Translations under genes and position numbers: made by a program
The notes under the pieces: model-generated
What the model saw: only the letters and a program-made list of their open reading frames with translations
Databases searched by the model: none
Told to the model about the DNA's origin: nothing
In this document: positions 36,836 to 45,966 of the stretch, in pieces
Numbering within the stretch: position 1 is the stretch's first letter
Layout: each line of letters opens with the position of its first letter
Assembly: GCA_019550975.1 (NCBI GenBank)
Contig: SDWH01000008.1
Coordinates: forward strand, 90,237-154,236
Reading direction: 5' to 3'
DNA length: 64,000 nt
From: Bacteroidales bacterium SW299
GTDB taxonomy: Bacteria > Bacteroidota > Bacteroidia > Bacteroidales > Bacteroidaceae

Positions 36836-38167
36836 TCACACCGCCGGCAGGCTGTTCCCGTTGATTTTCCGGTACAGGTCGAGCGCGTACACGTCGGTCA
36901 TCCCCGAAATGTAGTCGAGCACGGCCTGGATTCTGGCGTAGAGCGTCGGAGCCTGGATTTCGTACTGCCTCGACACGCGGTTGATCAGCAGCTGCGAGTA
37001 GGCCTTTTCGGGATAGCGCACCGCGTCGATCATCAGGTCGATGAGGGTGGTGATGACCTGGAAGCCGGCCAGCTCGATGTCTACCACATCCTTCGAGAAG
37101 TAGATCTTGTCGAAGGCCGTCTGCGAGCAGTGCCTGTATGCCTCCCTAACGTGGTCGGAGAGGTGGGCGATGAGGGTGCCCTCGAACTCTCCTTCCAGGA
37201 TGCTTTCCTCGTTGTCTGCAAACGTCCGCACGCATTCGCTTATCAGCACCCCGATGGCCGACGAGCGCAGGTAGGCTATCTGCTCGTTCGTGTCGTCAAC
37301 CATGCTGCATATCTTTTCCACCCTTTCCATGCGGTGCGGCGTGAAGAACCGGCAATACAGGTCCCTGGTCTGCTCGGTGGTGAGGATTTTCAGCTTGTGC
37401 GCATCCTCTATGTCCATCATCTGGTAGCAGATGTCGTCGGCGGCTTCCACCAGATACACCAGCGGGTGGCGGGCGTAGCGCAGGGGCTCTCCCTCTTTGC
37501 TGAGCCGCTTGATGCCCAGCTCGTCGGCTATCCGCCTGAAGTCGTCCTCCTCGCTCAGGAAGAAGCCGAACTTCTGTTTCGCTCCGGCAAGGCGCGAAGA
37601 GAACGGATACTTCACGATGGACGCCAGCGTGGAGTAGGTCATGACGAACCCTCCGGGGCGCCGGCCCTGGAACTGGTGGGTAAGCAGGCGGAAGGCGTTG
37701 GCGTTGCCCTCAAAATGAATCAGGTCTTCCCATTCCGCGTCCGTCAGGAGCGGGCGGAGCGCCATGCCCTTCCCCTCGGAGAAGTAGGTGCCGATGGCCT
37801 TCTCGCCCGAGTGCCCGAAGGGGGGGTTCCCCAGGTCGTGGGCAAGGCATGCGGCCGACACGATGGAGCCTATCTCTGTGATGTGCGTGTCTGAAAGCGC
37901 GGGGTGCTTCTTCAGAAGCTCGGCGGCGACTTCGTTTCCCAACGAGCGTCCCACGCACGAAACTTCCAGGCTATGGGTCAGGCGGTTGTGCACGAAGATG
38001 CTCCCGGGAAGCGGAAACACCTGGGTCTTGTTCTGCAGGCGGCGGAACGGGGCCGAGAAGATCAGCCGGTCGTAGTCGCGCTGGAATTCGGTGCGGTCCT
38101 CTTTCCGTTTCTCGTGCAGGTTCTCAAGCCCGAAGCGTTTGTTCGATAGAAGTTGTTTCCAGTTCAT
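36836..38167 (-). CDS. dgt: Deoxyguanosinetriphosphate triphosphohydrolase (dGTPase)
   Basis: A 443-residue HD-domain enzyme that splits dNTPs into deoxynucleoside and triphosphate. Metal ligands are His65 in RLTHSLEV, His110-Asp111 in CLAHDLGNPPFGHSGE, and a later Asp in VEAADDICYQ. The start is the ATG at 38167; an in-frame extension of 25 codons is hydrophobic and antisense-like and is rejected. It is divergent from dut, placing two dNTP-pool enzymes back to back. Confidence 0.94.
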   Translation of the reverse strand: MNWKQLLSNKRFGLENLHEKRKEDRTEFQRDYDRLIFSAPFRRLQNKTQVFPLPGSIFVHNRLTHSLEVSCVGRSLGNEVAAELLKKHPALSDTHITEIGSIVSAACLAHDLGNPPFGHSGEKAIGTYFSEGKGMALRPLLTDAEWEDLIHFEGNANAFRLLTHQFQGRRPGGFVMTYSTLASIVKYPFSSRLAGAKQKFGFFLSEEDDFRRIADELGIKRLSKEGEPLRYARHPLVYLVEAADDICYQMMDIEDAHKLKILTTEQTRDLYCRFFTPHRMERVEKICSMVDDTNEQIAYLRSSAIGVLISECVRTFADNEESILEGEFEGTLIAHLSDHVREAYRHCSQTAFDKIYFSKDVVDIELAGFQVITTLIDLMIDAVRYPEKAYSQLLINRVSRQYEIQAPTLYARIQAVLDYISGMTDVYALDLYRKINGNSLPAV

Positions 38168-38287
38168 TGTCAGTGCTTTTGTTTGAAAGGGTAAATCCAA
38201 AACTTGATTGCAAAAATATAAAAAAATGGTAAATGACGCCATTAATTCCGCGGAATGTGTAAATTCGCATTCTTAAACAAGACGTAT

Positions 38288-38734
38288 ATGGCGGAAAAGA
38301 TGAAGATACAGATTATAAACAAGTCGAAACATCCGTTGCCTCAGTATGCCACAAGCTTGTCGGCGGGCATGGATCTCCGTGCGAACATTGATGCGCCCAT
38401 CGTGCTGAAGCCTTTGGAGCGGTGTCTGGTGCCTACGGGCCTGTATGCGGCCATTCCGGCGGGCTATGAGGCCCAGGTGCGCCCGCGCAGCGGGCTGGCC
38501 GTGAAGAAGGGCGTTACGGTGCTCAACTCTCCGGGCACGGTTGATGCGGATTACCGGGGAGAGATATGCGTTGTCCTCGTCAACCTCTCGGCAGAAGACT
38601 TCGTGGTCGAGGATGGCGAGCGCATCGCGCAGATGGTCATCGCACGCCACGAGCAGGCCGAATGGCAGGAAGTGGAGGCGCTTGACGATACGGAGCGGGG
38701 AGCCGGAGGATTCGGACATACGGGTACGGTATAA
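38288..38734 (+). CDS. dut: dUTP diphosphatase
   Basis: A 148-residue trimeric dUTPase making dUMP and removing dUTP. All five motifs are visible: SAGMDLRA (I), [11 protein letters not shown] (II, III region), [14 protein letters not shown] (III), [13 protein letters not shown] (IV) and [10 protein letters not shown] (V). A methionine four codons later is an alternative start and gives the common 144-residue form. It leads an operon with the TPR lipoprotein, DUF4292 and EnvC-like genes. Confidence 0.96.
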   Translation: MAEKMKIQIINKSKHPLPQYATSLSAGMDLRANIDAPIVLKPLERCLVPTGLYAAIPAGYEAQVRPRSGLAVKKGVTVLNSPGTVDADYRGEICVVLVNLSAEDFVVEDGERIAQMVIARHEQAEWQEVEALDDTERGAGGFGHTGTV

Positions 38735-38749
38735 ATAAGCTTACGGATT

Positions 38750-40531
38750 ATGGTGAGGAAGATTTTCTATCTGGCGGGCATCGTGGCCCTGCTTGCGGCT
38801 TGCGGCACTACGGGGCACCAGCGCGCGGCAAGACCCGCGCACGAAAAAGACCCGCTGACCTTTGAGCAGCGCCGGAAGTTCGACTATTTCTTTCTGGAGG
38901 CTCTGCGAATGAAGGAAAAGGGCGACCTCGACGCGGCGTTCGAACTCTACGGCCATTGCCTGGACATCAATCCGCGCTCGGCCGCCGCATTGTATGAGAT
39001 TTCCCAGTTCTACATGGCCTTGGGACAGGAGAAGAAGGGAGAGGAGGCCATGAAGCAGGCCGTGCGCTCGGACGAGTCGAATTTCTGGTACAAGCAGACG
39101 CTGGCCGCCTATTACCAGCAGAAGCGTGACATCCCGAAGGCCATAGCCGTGTATGAAGACATGGCCCATCAGTTCCCCTCGCGCCTGGAGCCTCTGATCT
39201 CGCTCGTCGACCTTTACGGGCAGACCAAAAGCTATCCCGAAGAGATAAAGGTGCTCGACCGCCTGGAGGAGCTCGACGGAAAGTCGGAGCAGATCAGTAT
39301 GGAGAAGTTCCGCTGCTATCTGCAGACGGGCGACAAGGAGAAGGCGTTCAGCGAAATAGAAAGCCTGTCGAAGGAGTATCCTTATGACATGCGCTACCAG
39401 AATATGCTGGGCGACGTGTATCTTGACAACGGCAAGGCGCAGGAGGCTTACGACACCTACCGGCGCATCCTGAACGAGGTGCCGGGGTATGCACCCACCG
39501 TCATCTCGCTTGCCCAGTACTACAAGAAGACGGGCAACGACAGCCTCTACCGGGCGCAGATCGACACGATCCTGGTGAACGACAACGTGCCGTCGGACAC
39601 GAAGATGGAACTTATGCGCCAGCTGATCCTGGTGTCGGAGCAGACCGCCGGGGACAGCACGGAAATCGTCGGCCTCTTCAGGCGGATTCTGGAGCGTCCC
39701 CAGCCGAACGCTGACCTGGCCATGCTCTGCGCGCAGTACATGATTACCAAGAAGATGGAGAAGGAGTCGGTTCCGGTGCTCAACCAGATTCTTTCGATCG
39801 ACCCCGAGAACAAGCCCGCACGCCTTCAGCTCCTGGCGTATGCCATCCGCGAGAACAATCTGGACGAGGTGGTCAGAGTGGCCGCTCCGGCGCTCGAATA
39901 TAATCCCGATGCCATGGAGTTCTACTACTACCTGGGGCTGGCATACTATCAGAAAAAGGATACCGGCAAGGCGCTGGAGGTGTTCCGCAAGGGAATCAGG
40001 CAGGTCAACGAAAAGAGCGACAAGGGCATCGTTTCGGACTTCTACGCTATCCTGGGCGACATCTACAGCACGAAGCAGATGAAGGCCGAAGCGTATGCGG
40101 CTTATGATTCGGCGCTGGTGTACAATCCGAACAACATCGCCACGCTGAACAATTATGCCTATTACCTCTCGGTAGAGCGGAAAGACCTCGACAAGGCGGA
40201 GGAGATGAGCTACCGCACGGTAAAGGCGGAGCCTGAAAACGCCACGTATCTTGACACCTACGCCTGGATTCTGTTCGAGAAGGAACGCTACACCGAGGCG
40301 CGCATCTACATCGAGCAGGCGATGAGGAACGGAGGCGACACGAGCCAGGTGATCGTGGAGCATTGCGGAGATATTTATTATATGCTGGACGAGAAAGACA
40401 AGGCTTTGGAATACTGGAAGAAGGCCGAAGGCATGGACCCCAGTCCGGACGACGGCTCCACTCCGCGCACCGAAGCCGAACTGAAGCGTCTGAAACGGAA
40501 AATAGCTTTGAAAAAATACATAGCCGAATGA
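38750..40531 (+). CDS. Tetratricopeptide repeat lipoprotein
   Basis: A 593-residue lipoprotein. A signal peptide ends in the lipobox LLAACG (Cys19), followed by an array of TPR units (for example residues 51-85, 85-120, 120-152, 230-262 and 440-475). It is probably attached to the outer or inner membrane facing the periplasm and acts as an assembly scaffold. It starts 15 bases after dut. The gene order TPR-DUF4292-EnvC points to a cell-envelope role. Confidence 0.9.
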   Translation: MVRKIFYLAGIVALLAACGTTGHQRAARPAHEKDPLTFEQRRKFDYFFLEALRMKEKGDLDAAFELYGHCLDINPRSAAALYEISQFYMALGQEKKGEEAMKQAVRSDESNFWYKQTLAAYYQQKRDIPKAIAVYEDMAHQFPSRLEPLISLVDLYGQTKSYPEEIKVLDRLEELDGKSEQISMEKFRCYLQTGDKEKAFSEIESLSKEYPYDMRYQNMLGDVYLDNGKAQEAYDTYRRILNEVPGYAPTVISLAQYYKKTGNDSLYRAQIDTILVNDNVPSDTKMELMRQLILVSEQTAGDSTEIVGLFRRILERPQPNADLAMLCAQYMITKKMEKESVPVLNQILSIDPENKPARLQLLAYAIRENNLDEVVRVAAPALEYNPDAMEFYYYLGLAYYQKKDTGKALEVFRKGIRQVNEKSDKGIVSDFYAILGDIYSTKQMKAEAYAAYDSALVYNPNNIATLNNYAYYLSVERKDLDKAEEMSYRTVKAEPENATYLDTYAWILFEKERYTEARIYIEQAMRNGGDTSQVIVEHCGDIYYMLDEKDKALEYWKKAEGMDPSPDDGSTPRTEAELKRLKRKIALKKYIAE

Positions 40532-41355
40532 AAACATCTTTTTTACGTTATCTCGGAATCATGGCGCTTGTCGTTCTGGCGGCGGCCTGCTCTTCTTCGC
40601 GCCACGCCGGAAAGTCGCAGATGATCGGAAACCTGAAGGGCGAAGAGTATCTGGAAAAGGTCATCGAATATGCCCCGCGCTGGCAGGCGCTGACGGGAAA
40701 GGTGGCCTTCAGCCTGGATATGGACGGCAAGTCGGCCAGCCTGAACGCCACGCTCCGCATGAAGAAGGGCGAGGTGATCCAGCTGTCTGTGGCTCCCTTG
40801 CTGGGCATCGAAGTGGCGCGGATGGAAATCACTCCCGAGCGCATCCTTGCCGTCGACCGCCTGCACAAGCGCTATGTGGAGATTTCGTTCGAGTCGTTGA
40901 GCGGGATGCTGCGGACGGAAATCGACTTCAATGCCTTGCAGTCGCTTTTCATGAACGAGGTGTTCCTCCCCGGAAAGCCCCAGCTTGAGGCGGGCGACGT
41001 GAGGCGATTCCGTGTGTTCCCGGCGGGGAGCAGGGCGATGATCGTGCCGAAGTCTTCGCGCGCCCTGTCGTATCAGTTCTTCACGGGAACCGAAAGCGGC
41101 CTGCTTGAAAAAACATGCGTGGGGCTGGACGGAATGGACGGCTATGCGCTGGAGTGGGACTATAGCGACTTCTCCGGGCTCGACGGGAAGCTTTTCCCGA
41201 GGCACATCGTTGCCCGCGTGCCGGCAAAGAACTTTTCGCTCGACATGAAGCTCTCGCGCATGTCTGTAAGTGCCGACTGGGAATCTTCGTCCGCCTTGTC
41301 TTCGAAATACCGCAGGATGGAGCTGCGCGAATTGTTGGATATGCTGGTCAAATAA
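40528..41355 (+). CDS. DUF4292 lipoprotein
   Basis: A 275-residue lipoprotein with the lipobox LAAACS (Cys21 region), followed by a beta-rich domain (VAFSLDMDGKSASLNATLRM; VAPLLGIEVARMEI). DUF4292 resembles LolA/LolB-type lipid-carrier folds, so a role in moving lipoproteins or lipids across the periplasm is possible. Its start overlaps the TPR stop (ATGA), and the EnvC-like gene starts 9 bases after its stop. Confidence 0.85.
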   Translation: MKTSFLRYLGIMALVVLAAACSSSRHAGKSQMIGNLKGEEYLEKVIEYAPRWQALTGKVAFSLDMDGKSASLNATLRMKKGEVIQLSVAPLLGIEVARMEITPERILAVDRLHKRYVEISFESLSGMLRTEIDFNALQSLFMNEVFLPGKPQLEAGDVRRFRVFPAGSRAMIVPKSSRALSYQFFTGTESGLLEKTCVGLDGMDGYALEWDYSDFSGLDGKLFPRHIVARVPAKNFSLDMKLSRMSVSADWESSSALSSKYRRMELRELLDMLVK

Positions 41356-41364
41356 CGTGCGGAT

Positions 41365-42645
41365 ATGAAACGTCTTTGGCTCATATTGCTGGTTTGCTTC
41401 TGTGTGTCGGGTGCCGGAGCGCAGACTACGAGGAAAATCCGTCAGCTTGAAGAGCAGCGCAATGAACTGCGCCGGCAGATCTCCGAGTCGGAAACCTTGC
41501 TGAAGTCGGCCAGAAAAGACGTGAAGAGCCAGCTCGACAATCTGGCCTTGCTCTCCGGGCAGATTGAAGAGCGGAAAAGATACGTGCAGGCTATCGAGGC
41601 AGACATCAGGGCGATCCAGCTGGAGATAGGCCGTCTGAGGGCGGAGCTGGCCCGCTTGCAGAAGGAACTGGCCGAAAAGCGCCTTAAGTACGAGCAGTCT
41701 GTGCGCTACATGTATAAGAACAAGTCGGTTCAGGAAAAGCTGATGTTTGTTTTCTCGGCCGACAACCTGAGTCAGATGTACCGCAGGCTGCGCTATGTGC
41801 GCGAGTATGCCGACTACCAGCGCCTGCAGGGAATGCAGGTGCAGCGCAAGCAGAAGCAGGTGGCCGACAAGCGGAACACGCTTGTGGCGAGCCGGAAGGC
41901 CAAGGAAGAGCTGGCAAAGCAGGGAGAGGCGGAAAAGCTCAGGCTGGAAGAGCAGGAAAAAGAACGCAAAGAACTGCTCCAGGCCTTGCAGAAGAAGCAA
42001 AGGAGCATCCAGGCGGAACTCTCGAAGAAGCGCCGCTCGGCCGACAGGCTGAATGCGGAAATCGACCGCCTGATCGAGATTGAGGTGGAGAAGGCAAGGG
42101 CGCGCGCCCGGGAAGAAGCGCGGAGAAAGGCGGCGGAAGCCGGAAAGAAGGCGGATGCACCCAAAGAGGAGGCCGCGCCCGGAAAGGCGGGCAAAATGGA
42201 GGCCTACAGGACGGACTCGGAAGACCGGCGCCTCTCGGGCGTGTTTGAGCGCAACAAAGGCATTCTTCCGGTGCCGATAACGGGACCTTATGCGGTGGTA
42301 GGACACTACGGGAAATACGAGGTGAAAGGCTTGCGCAACGTGCGCCTCGACAACAAGGGCATAGACATCAAGGGCAAGCCGGGAGCAAGCGCGCGTGCCA
42401 TATTCGACGGAGAAGTGTCGGCGGTGTTCCAGTACAACGGGCTCACCAACGTGCTCGTGCGCCACGGAAGCTACATCTCGGTCTATTGCAACCTTTCGTC
42501 CGTCCGCGTGAAGAAGGGAAGCCTCGTAAAGACGAAAGACATCCTGGGCGAGGTGAACACCGATGCCGACGGCAATACCGTGCTTCATTTCCAGCTTCGC
42601 AAGGAAACCGCCAAGCTGAATCCCGAACTTTGGATTGCGCGCTGA
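41365..42645 (+). CDS. EnvC-like murein hydrolase activator (degenerate LytM)
   Basis: A 426-residue exported protein: signal peptide (1-19), long coiled coil (about 20-270, rich in Glu, Lys and Arg) and a C-terminal M23/LytM-like domain (about 310-425). The zinc-binding His expected in the first motif is Asn in NKGIDIKG, and only LHFQL remains of the second, so it is probably catalytically dead, as in EnvC, which activates amidases at the division septum. It closes the dut-TPR-DUF4292 operon. Confidence 0.88.
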   Translation: MKRLWLILLVCFCVSGAGAQTTRKIRQLEEQRNELRRQISESETLLKSARKDVKSQLDNLALLSGQIEERKRYVQAIEADIRAIQLEIGRLRAELARLQKELAEKRLKYEQSVRYMYKNKSVQEKLMFVFSADNLSQMYRRLRYVREYADYQRLQGMQVQRKQKQVADKRNTLVASRKAKEELAKQGEAEKLRLEEQEKERKELLQALQKKQRSIQAELSKKRRSADRLNAEIDRLIEIEVEKARARAREEARRKAAEAGKKADAPKEEAAPGKAGKMEAYRTDSEDRRLSGVFERNKGILPVPITGPYAVVGHYGKYEVKGLRNVRLDNKGIDIKGKPGASARAIFDGEVSAVFQYNGLTNVLVRHGSYISVYCNLSSVRVKKGSLVKTKDILGEVNTDADGNTVLHFQLRKETAKLNPELWIAR

Positions 42646-42713
42646 TGCTCTTCCGTTTGTCCGGCTGCATCCGGGATTCAGGCCCGAAGCTTTCCGGGCA
42701 GGATTCTTGCCCG

Positions 42714-42757
42714 TCAGGTTTCCGGACTTGTGCCGTCAGGCCTCCGGACTTGTGCCG
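42714..42757. repeat. 22-bp tandem repeat, site 2
   Basis: Two adjacent 22-bp units (42714-42735 and 42736-42757) that begin TCAGG and end CCGGACTTGTGCCG, differing at two bases. They lie between the convergent EnvC-like and argE genes. Further CCGG- and CAGG-containing palindromes stand just before them (42660-42712). Confidence 0.75.
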
Positions 42758-42766
42758 ACATCTTTT

Positions 42767-43831
42767 TCAGATTCTCAGTCCGTCGAGCAGGCGGATGTAG
42801 AGGTCTACGGCCTCTTCCACTTCGCCCACCATGATGTATTCGTCGGCGGTGTGCGAGCGGGATGACTTGCCCGGGCCTATCTTGACCGAAGGGAAGGGCA
42901 TGAGCGCCTGGTCGGACAGGGTAGGAGAGCCGAACGGGGTCTTCCCCAGTTCTGCGGCGCGTTTCACGAAGGGATGGCCGGCAGGGATGCTCGACGAGTT
43001 GAGGCGGAACGAGCGCGCTTTCGCCTCGCAGGAAATGTGCCGGCATACCTCCTCAAACACCTCCTGGTTTGAATAGCATTCGTTGGTGCGGATGTCGACC
43101 ACGGCGCTGCATACGTCGGGAATCACGTTGTGCTGCGTTCCGGCATTGATTTGGGTGACGCTCATCTTTACCGGTCCCAGCAGGGGCGAAACCTCCGGAA
43201 ACTGGTAGGAGCGCAGCCATTCGATGTCCGGAAGAATCTTGTAGATGGCGTTTTCGCCCTCTTCGCGGGCGGCATGTCCCGAGCGTCCGTGTGCGGTGAT
43301 GTCAAGCACCATCAGTCCCTTTTCCGCAATGGCGGGATTCATCTCGGTGGGTTCGCCCACCACTCCCAGCGCAATCGGCGGGAGCTGGGGAAGCACGCTC
43401 TCGATTCCGTTCTTGCCCGACACCTCTTCTTCGCACGAGGCGAGGAATATCAGGTTGTAGCTCTGTTCCGTGGTTGTCAGATAGCGGTATGCCTGGAACA
43501 GCGCGGCCAGGCTTCCTCCCGCGTCGTTGCTTCCCAGTCCGTAGAGCTTCCCGTTCTCCGTCTTGGGGGTGAAAGGCTGCTTGCGCCATCCGCTCACGGG
43601 CTTTACCGTGTCGATGTGCGAGTTCAGCAGGACGGTTGGCTTGCCTGTGTCGAAATTCGGGCTTATGCACCAGATGTTGTTCCCCGAACGTCCGGTCATG
43701 ATTCCGCTTTCTTCGATATAGTTTTGCAGGAAGTCGGCCGCAGCATCTTCTTCGCGGCTGATGGAGGGTATGCCGATGAGCGCGTGAAGCAGCGTGAGGG
43801 CCTCCGAGGTGTAGTATGCTATGTCTGTCAT
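42767..43831 (-). CDS. argE: M20 metallopeptidase, acetylornithine/succinylornithine deacylase
   Basis: A 354-residue zinc-dependent M20 hydrolase. Metal and catalytic segments are LLNSHIDTVKP, GLGSNDAGGSL, FLASCEEEVSG (Glu pair), GEPTE and the C-terminal SRSHTADEYI. Its length and motifs match the Bacteroides ArgE-type enzymes, which release ornithine from N-acyl-ornithine or the corresponding citrulline derivative. It stands apart from the argR-GCD operon, 29 kb away. The succinyl form is the likely substrate in this lineage. Confidence 0.87.
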   Translation of the reverse strand: MTDIAYYTSEALTLLHALIGIPSISREEDAAADFLQNYIEESGIMTGRSGNNIWCISPNFDTGKPTVLLNSHIDTVKPVSGWRKQPFTPKTENGKLYGLGSNDAGGSLAALFQAYRYLTTTEQSYNLIFLASCEEEVSGKNGIESVLPQLPPIALGVVGEPTEMNPAIAEKGLMVLDITAHGRSGHAAREEGENAIYKILPDIEWLRSYQFPEVSPLLGPVKMSVTQINAGTQHNVIPDVCSAVVDIRTNECYSNQEVFEEVCRHISCEAKARSFRLNSSSIPAGHPFVKRAAELGKTPFGSPTLSDQALMPFPSVKIGPGKSSRSHTADEYIMVGEVEEAVDLYIRLLDGLRI

Positions 43832-44047
43832 GTGTGTATGTTTGCTTTTTGTTTGCCAAAGGCAAAGGTAATCAAAAAAATCGGTTCTTCAAAATACCGC
43901 CTTCCGTTTTGGAGACCGGCCGCTGGTCTGTTTTGCGCGAAAGCTGGCGTCCTTTCAGGCCATGCCGTGGGCTTCGGATCCCGTTGCCCGGCGGAGTGCG
44001 GTTCAGCAAAAACGTTTCGGGCGATTGCAGGTTTCAGGAATAAATAT

Positions 44048-44055
44048 TATATTTG
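44048..44055 (+). promoter_or_regulatory. -7 element of the fatty-acyl-CoA ligase
   Basis: TATATTTG (TAnnTTTG), 34 bases before the ATG. The gap 43832-44047 shows nothing else. Confidence 0.5.
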
Positions 44056-44089
44056 CATCATTAACGGAAGTAAAGAAAGGCATACGGCT

Positions 44090-45904
44090 ATGGCAAACAC
44101 TTATCTGTCACGATTGATCAGAAAACAGGCGCAAAAATACGGCGACAAGGTGGCTTTGAGGTACCGCGACTACAAGACGGAAACCTGGAAGCCGGTTACG
44201 TGGAACTATTTTTCAGACCTGGTGGAGGTTGTGGCAAACGCGCTGGTGGGGCTCGGCGTGGAGGAGCAGGAGAACGTAGGCGTATTTTCGCAGAACATGC
44301 CGGAATGCCTTTACGTTGATTTCGGAGCTTTCCGTGACCGTGTGGTTACAGTCCCGCTTTATGCCACGAGTTCGGAAGCGCAGGTGCACTACATCGTGGA
44401 GGATGCCGGCATACGGTATCTGTTTGTGGGAGAACAGTATCAGTACGACGTGGCCTGCCGGGTGCAGGCGCTGTGCAAGTCGCTGAAGCAGATCGTCATA
44501 TTCGATCCGGACGTGAAAAAATCTCCCGGCGACACGAATTCCGTCTATTTCTCTGAGTTTATGAAGAACGGCCTCTACAAGCCTTACCGCATGGAGGTGG
44601 ACCGCCGTTCGGACAGTTCCTCTCCCGAGGATCTGGCAAGCATCCTCTATACTTCGGGCACGACGGGCGATTCGAAGGGAGTGATTCTGCGGCATTCAAA
44701 CTATGAAGCCGCTTTCAAGGCAAACCATGCCCGGCTGACTGACCTCGGAGAGGACGACGTGGTGCTGAATTTCCTGCCGTTCACCCATATTTTCGAGCGT
44801 GCCTGGTCGTACTTCAGCCTCGATTGCGGGTGTACGCTCTGCATCAACCTCCGTCCGCAGGACGTGCAGAAGACGATGCGCGAAATCCGCCCCACGGCCA
44901 TGTGCAGCGTGCCCCGCTTTTGGGAGAAGGTCTATGCGGGAGTGCAGGAGAAGATAAACGAAACGCACGGCCCTGCCAAATGGATGATGCTCGACGCTAT
45001 CCGTGTGGGAAAGGAGCACAACATAGATTATCTGATGAACGGAAAAACGCCTCCCTCCATGCTTCACTGGAAATACCAGCTGTATGAGAAGACGGTTTTC
45101 AGCCTGCTGAAAAAGACGGTCGGCATCGAAAACGGAAACTTCTTTCCTGTGGCGGGAGCCGCGATACCCTATGAGGTGGAGGAGTTTGTCCATTCTGTAG
45201 GAATCAACATGATAACCGGATACGGGCTGACGGAAAGCACGGCCACCGTTTCGTGCGACTGGAAGGGTGATTTCCGCCTGGGCAGCGTGGGGCGAGTCAT
45301 TCCGGGCGTGGAGCTGCGTATAGGCGAGAACAGCGAAATCCAGCTGAGGGGAGGGACCATCACCCAGGGATACTACAAGAAAGAAGCGAAAACGCGCGAG
45401 GCTTTTACCGAAGACGGATGGTTCAAGACCGGAGATGCGGGATACGTCAAAGACGGATTCCTGTATCTTACCGAACGGATCAAGGACCTGTTCAAAACGT
45501 CGAACGGGAAATACATAGCTCCTCAGGCGATTGAAACCAAGCTGGTGGTGGACAGGTATATCGACCAGATAACGATTATCGCCGACGAGCGCAAGTTTGT
45601 GTCGGCACTCATCGTGCCCGATTACGCTCAGGTGGAGAAGTATGCGCGCGACCACCGCATTCCTTATGCCGGCCGCAAGGACCTGCTCGCCAGACCCGAG
45701 ATAACCGCTCTCTTCCGGATGCGGATCGATACGCTCCAGCAGGAGTTCGCCCATTATGAGCAGGTGAAGCGTTTCACCCTGCTCCCCGAACCGTTCAGCA
45801 TGGAGAGAGGCGAGCTTACCAATACGCTGAAGCTGAAGCGGTCGGTTGTAGCGCAGAATTATAAGGAACTCATCGACAAAATGTATGAGGATGTGCCCGA
45901 ATGA
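44090..45904 (+). CDS. Long-chain fatty-acid-CoA ligase (AMP-forming)
   Basis: A 604-residue adenylate-forming ligase of the FadD/ACSL type. The ATP motif is ILYTSGTTGDSKGV; FLPFTHIFERAW and ITGYGLTESTATVSCDWKGD are typical of long-chain ligases, as is TERIKDLFKTSNGKYIAPQ. It has no signal peptide and is probably a peripheral inner-membrane enzyme. The open frame extends 320 codons upstream through argE antisense; the ATG at 44090 after the promoter is chosen. Confidence 0.93.
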   Translation: MANTYLSRLIRKQAQKYGDKVALRYRDYKTETWKPVTWNYFSDLVEVVANALVGLGVEEQENVGVFSQNMPECLYVDFGAFRDRVVTVPLYATSSEAQVHYIVEDAGIRYLFVGEQYQYDVACRVQALCKSLKQIVIFDPDVKKSPGDTNSVYFSEFMKNGLYKPYRMEVDRRSDSSSPEDLASILYTSGTTGDSKGVILRHSNYEAAFKANHARLTDLGEDDVVLNFLPFTHIFERAWSYFSLDCGCTLCINLRPQDVQKTMREIRPTAMCSVPRFWEKVYAGVQEKINETHGPAKWMMLDAIRVGKEHNIDYLMNGKTPPSMLHWKYQLYEKTVFSLLKKTVGIENGNFFPVAGAAIPYEVEEFVHSVGINMITGYGLTESTATVSCDWKGDFRLGSVGRVIPGVELRIGENSEIQLRGGTITQGYYKKEAKTREAFTEDGWFKTGDAGYVKDGFLYLTERIKDLFKTSNGKYIAPQAIETKLVVDRYIDQITIIADERKFVSALIVPDYAQVEKYARDHRIPYAGRKDLLARPEITALFRMRIDTLQQEFAHYEQVKRFTLLPEPFSMERGELTNTLKLKRSVVAQNYKELIDKMYEDVPE

Positions 45905-45928
45905 ACAGATGGTATGAGTTTTTTTTCG

Positions 45929-45936
45929 TAACTTTG
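45929..45936 (+). promoter_or_regulatory. -7 element of prfB
   Basis: TAACTTTG (TAnnTTTG), 30 bases before the prfB start. Confidence 0.5.
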
Positions 45937-45966
45937 CGCCCGGACAACAATAACGTTTAGAAAGAT

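Noticed and set aside
38741..40537. 598-codon frame opposite the TPR lipoprotein
   Set aside because: Antisense shadow of a GC-rich gene; the plus strand has a lipobox and clear TPR units.
40543..42588. 681-codon frame opposite DUF4292 and EnvC-like genes
   Set aside because: It spans two genes on the other strand and shows His/Arg-rich antisense composition with no domain.
43130..44089. Long in-frame extension before the fatty-acyl-CoA ligase
   Set aside because: It is antisense to argE and crosses a TAnnTTTG promoter; the ligase family starts at MANTYLSRL.
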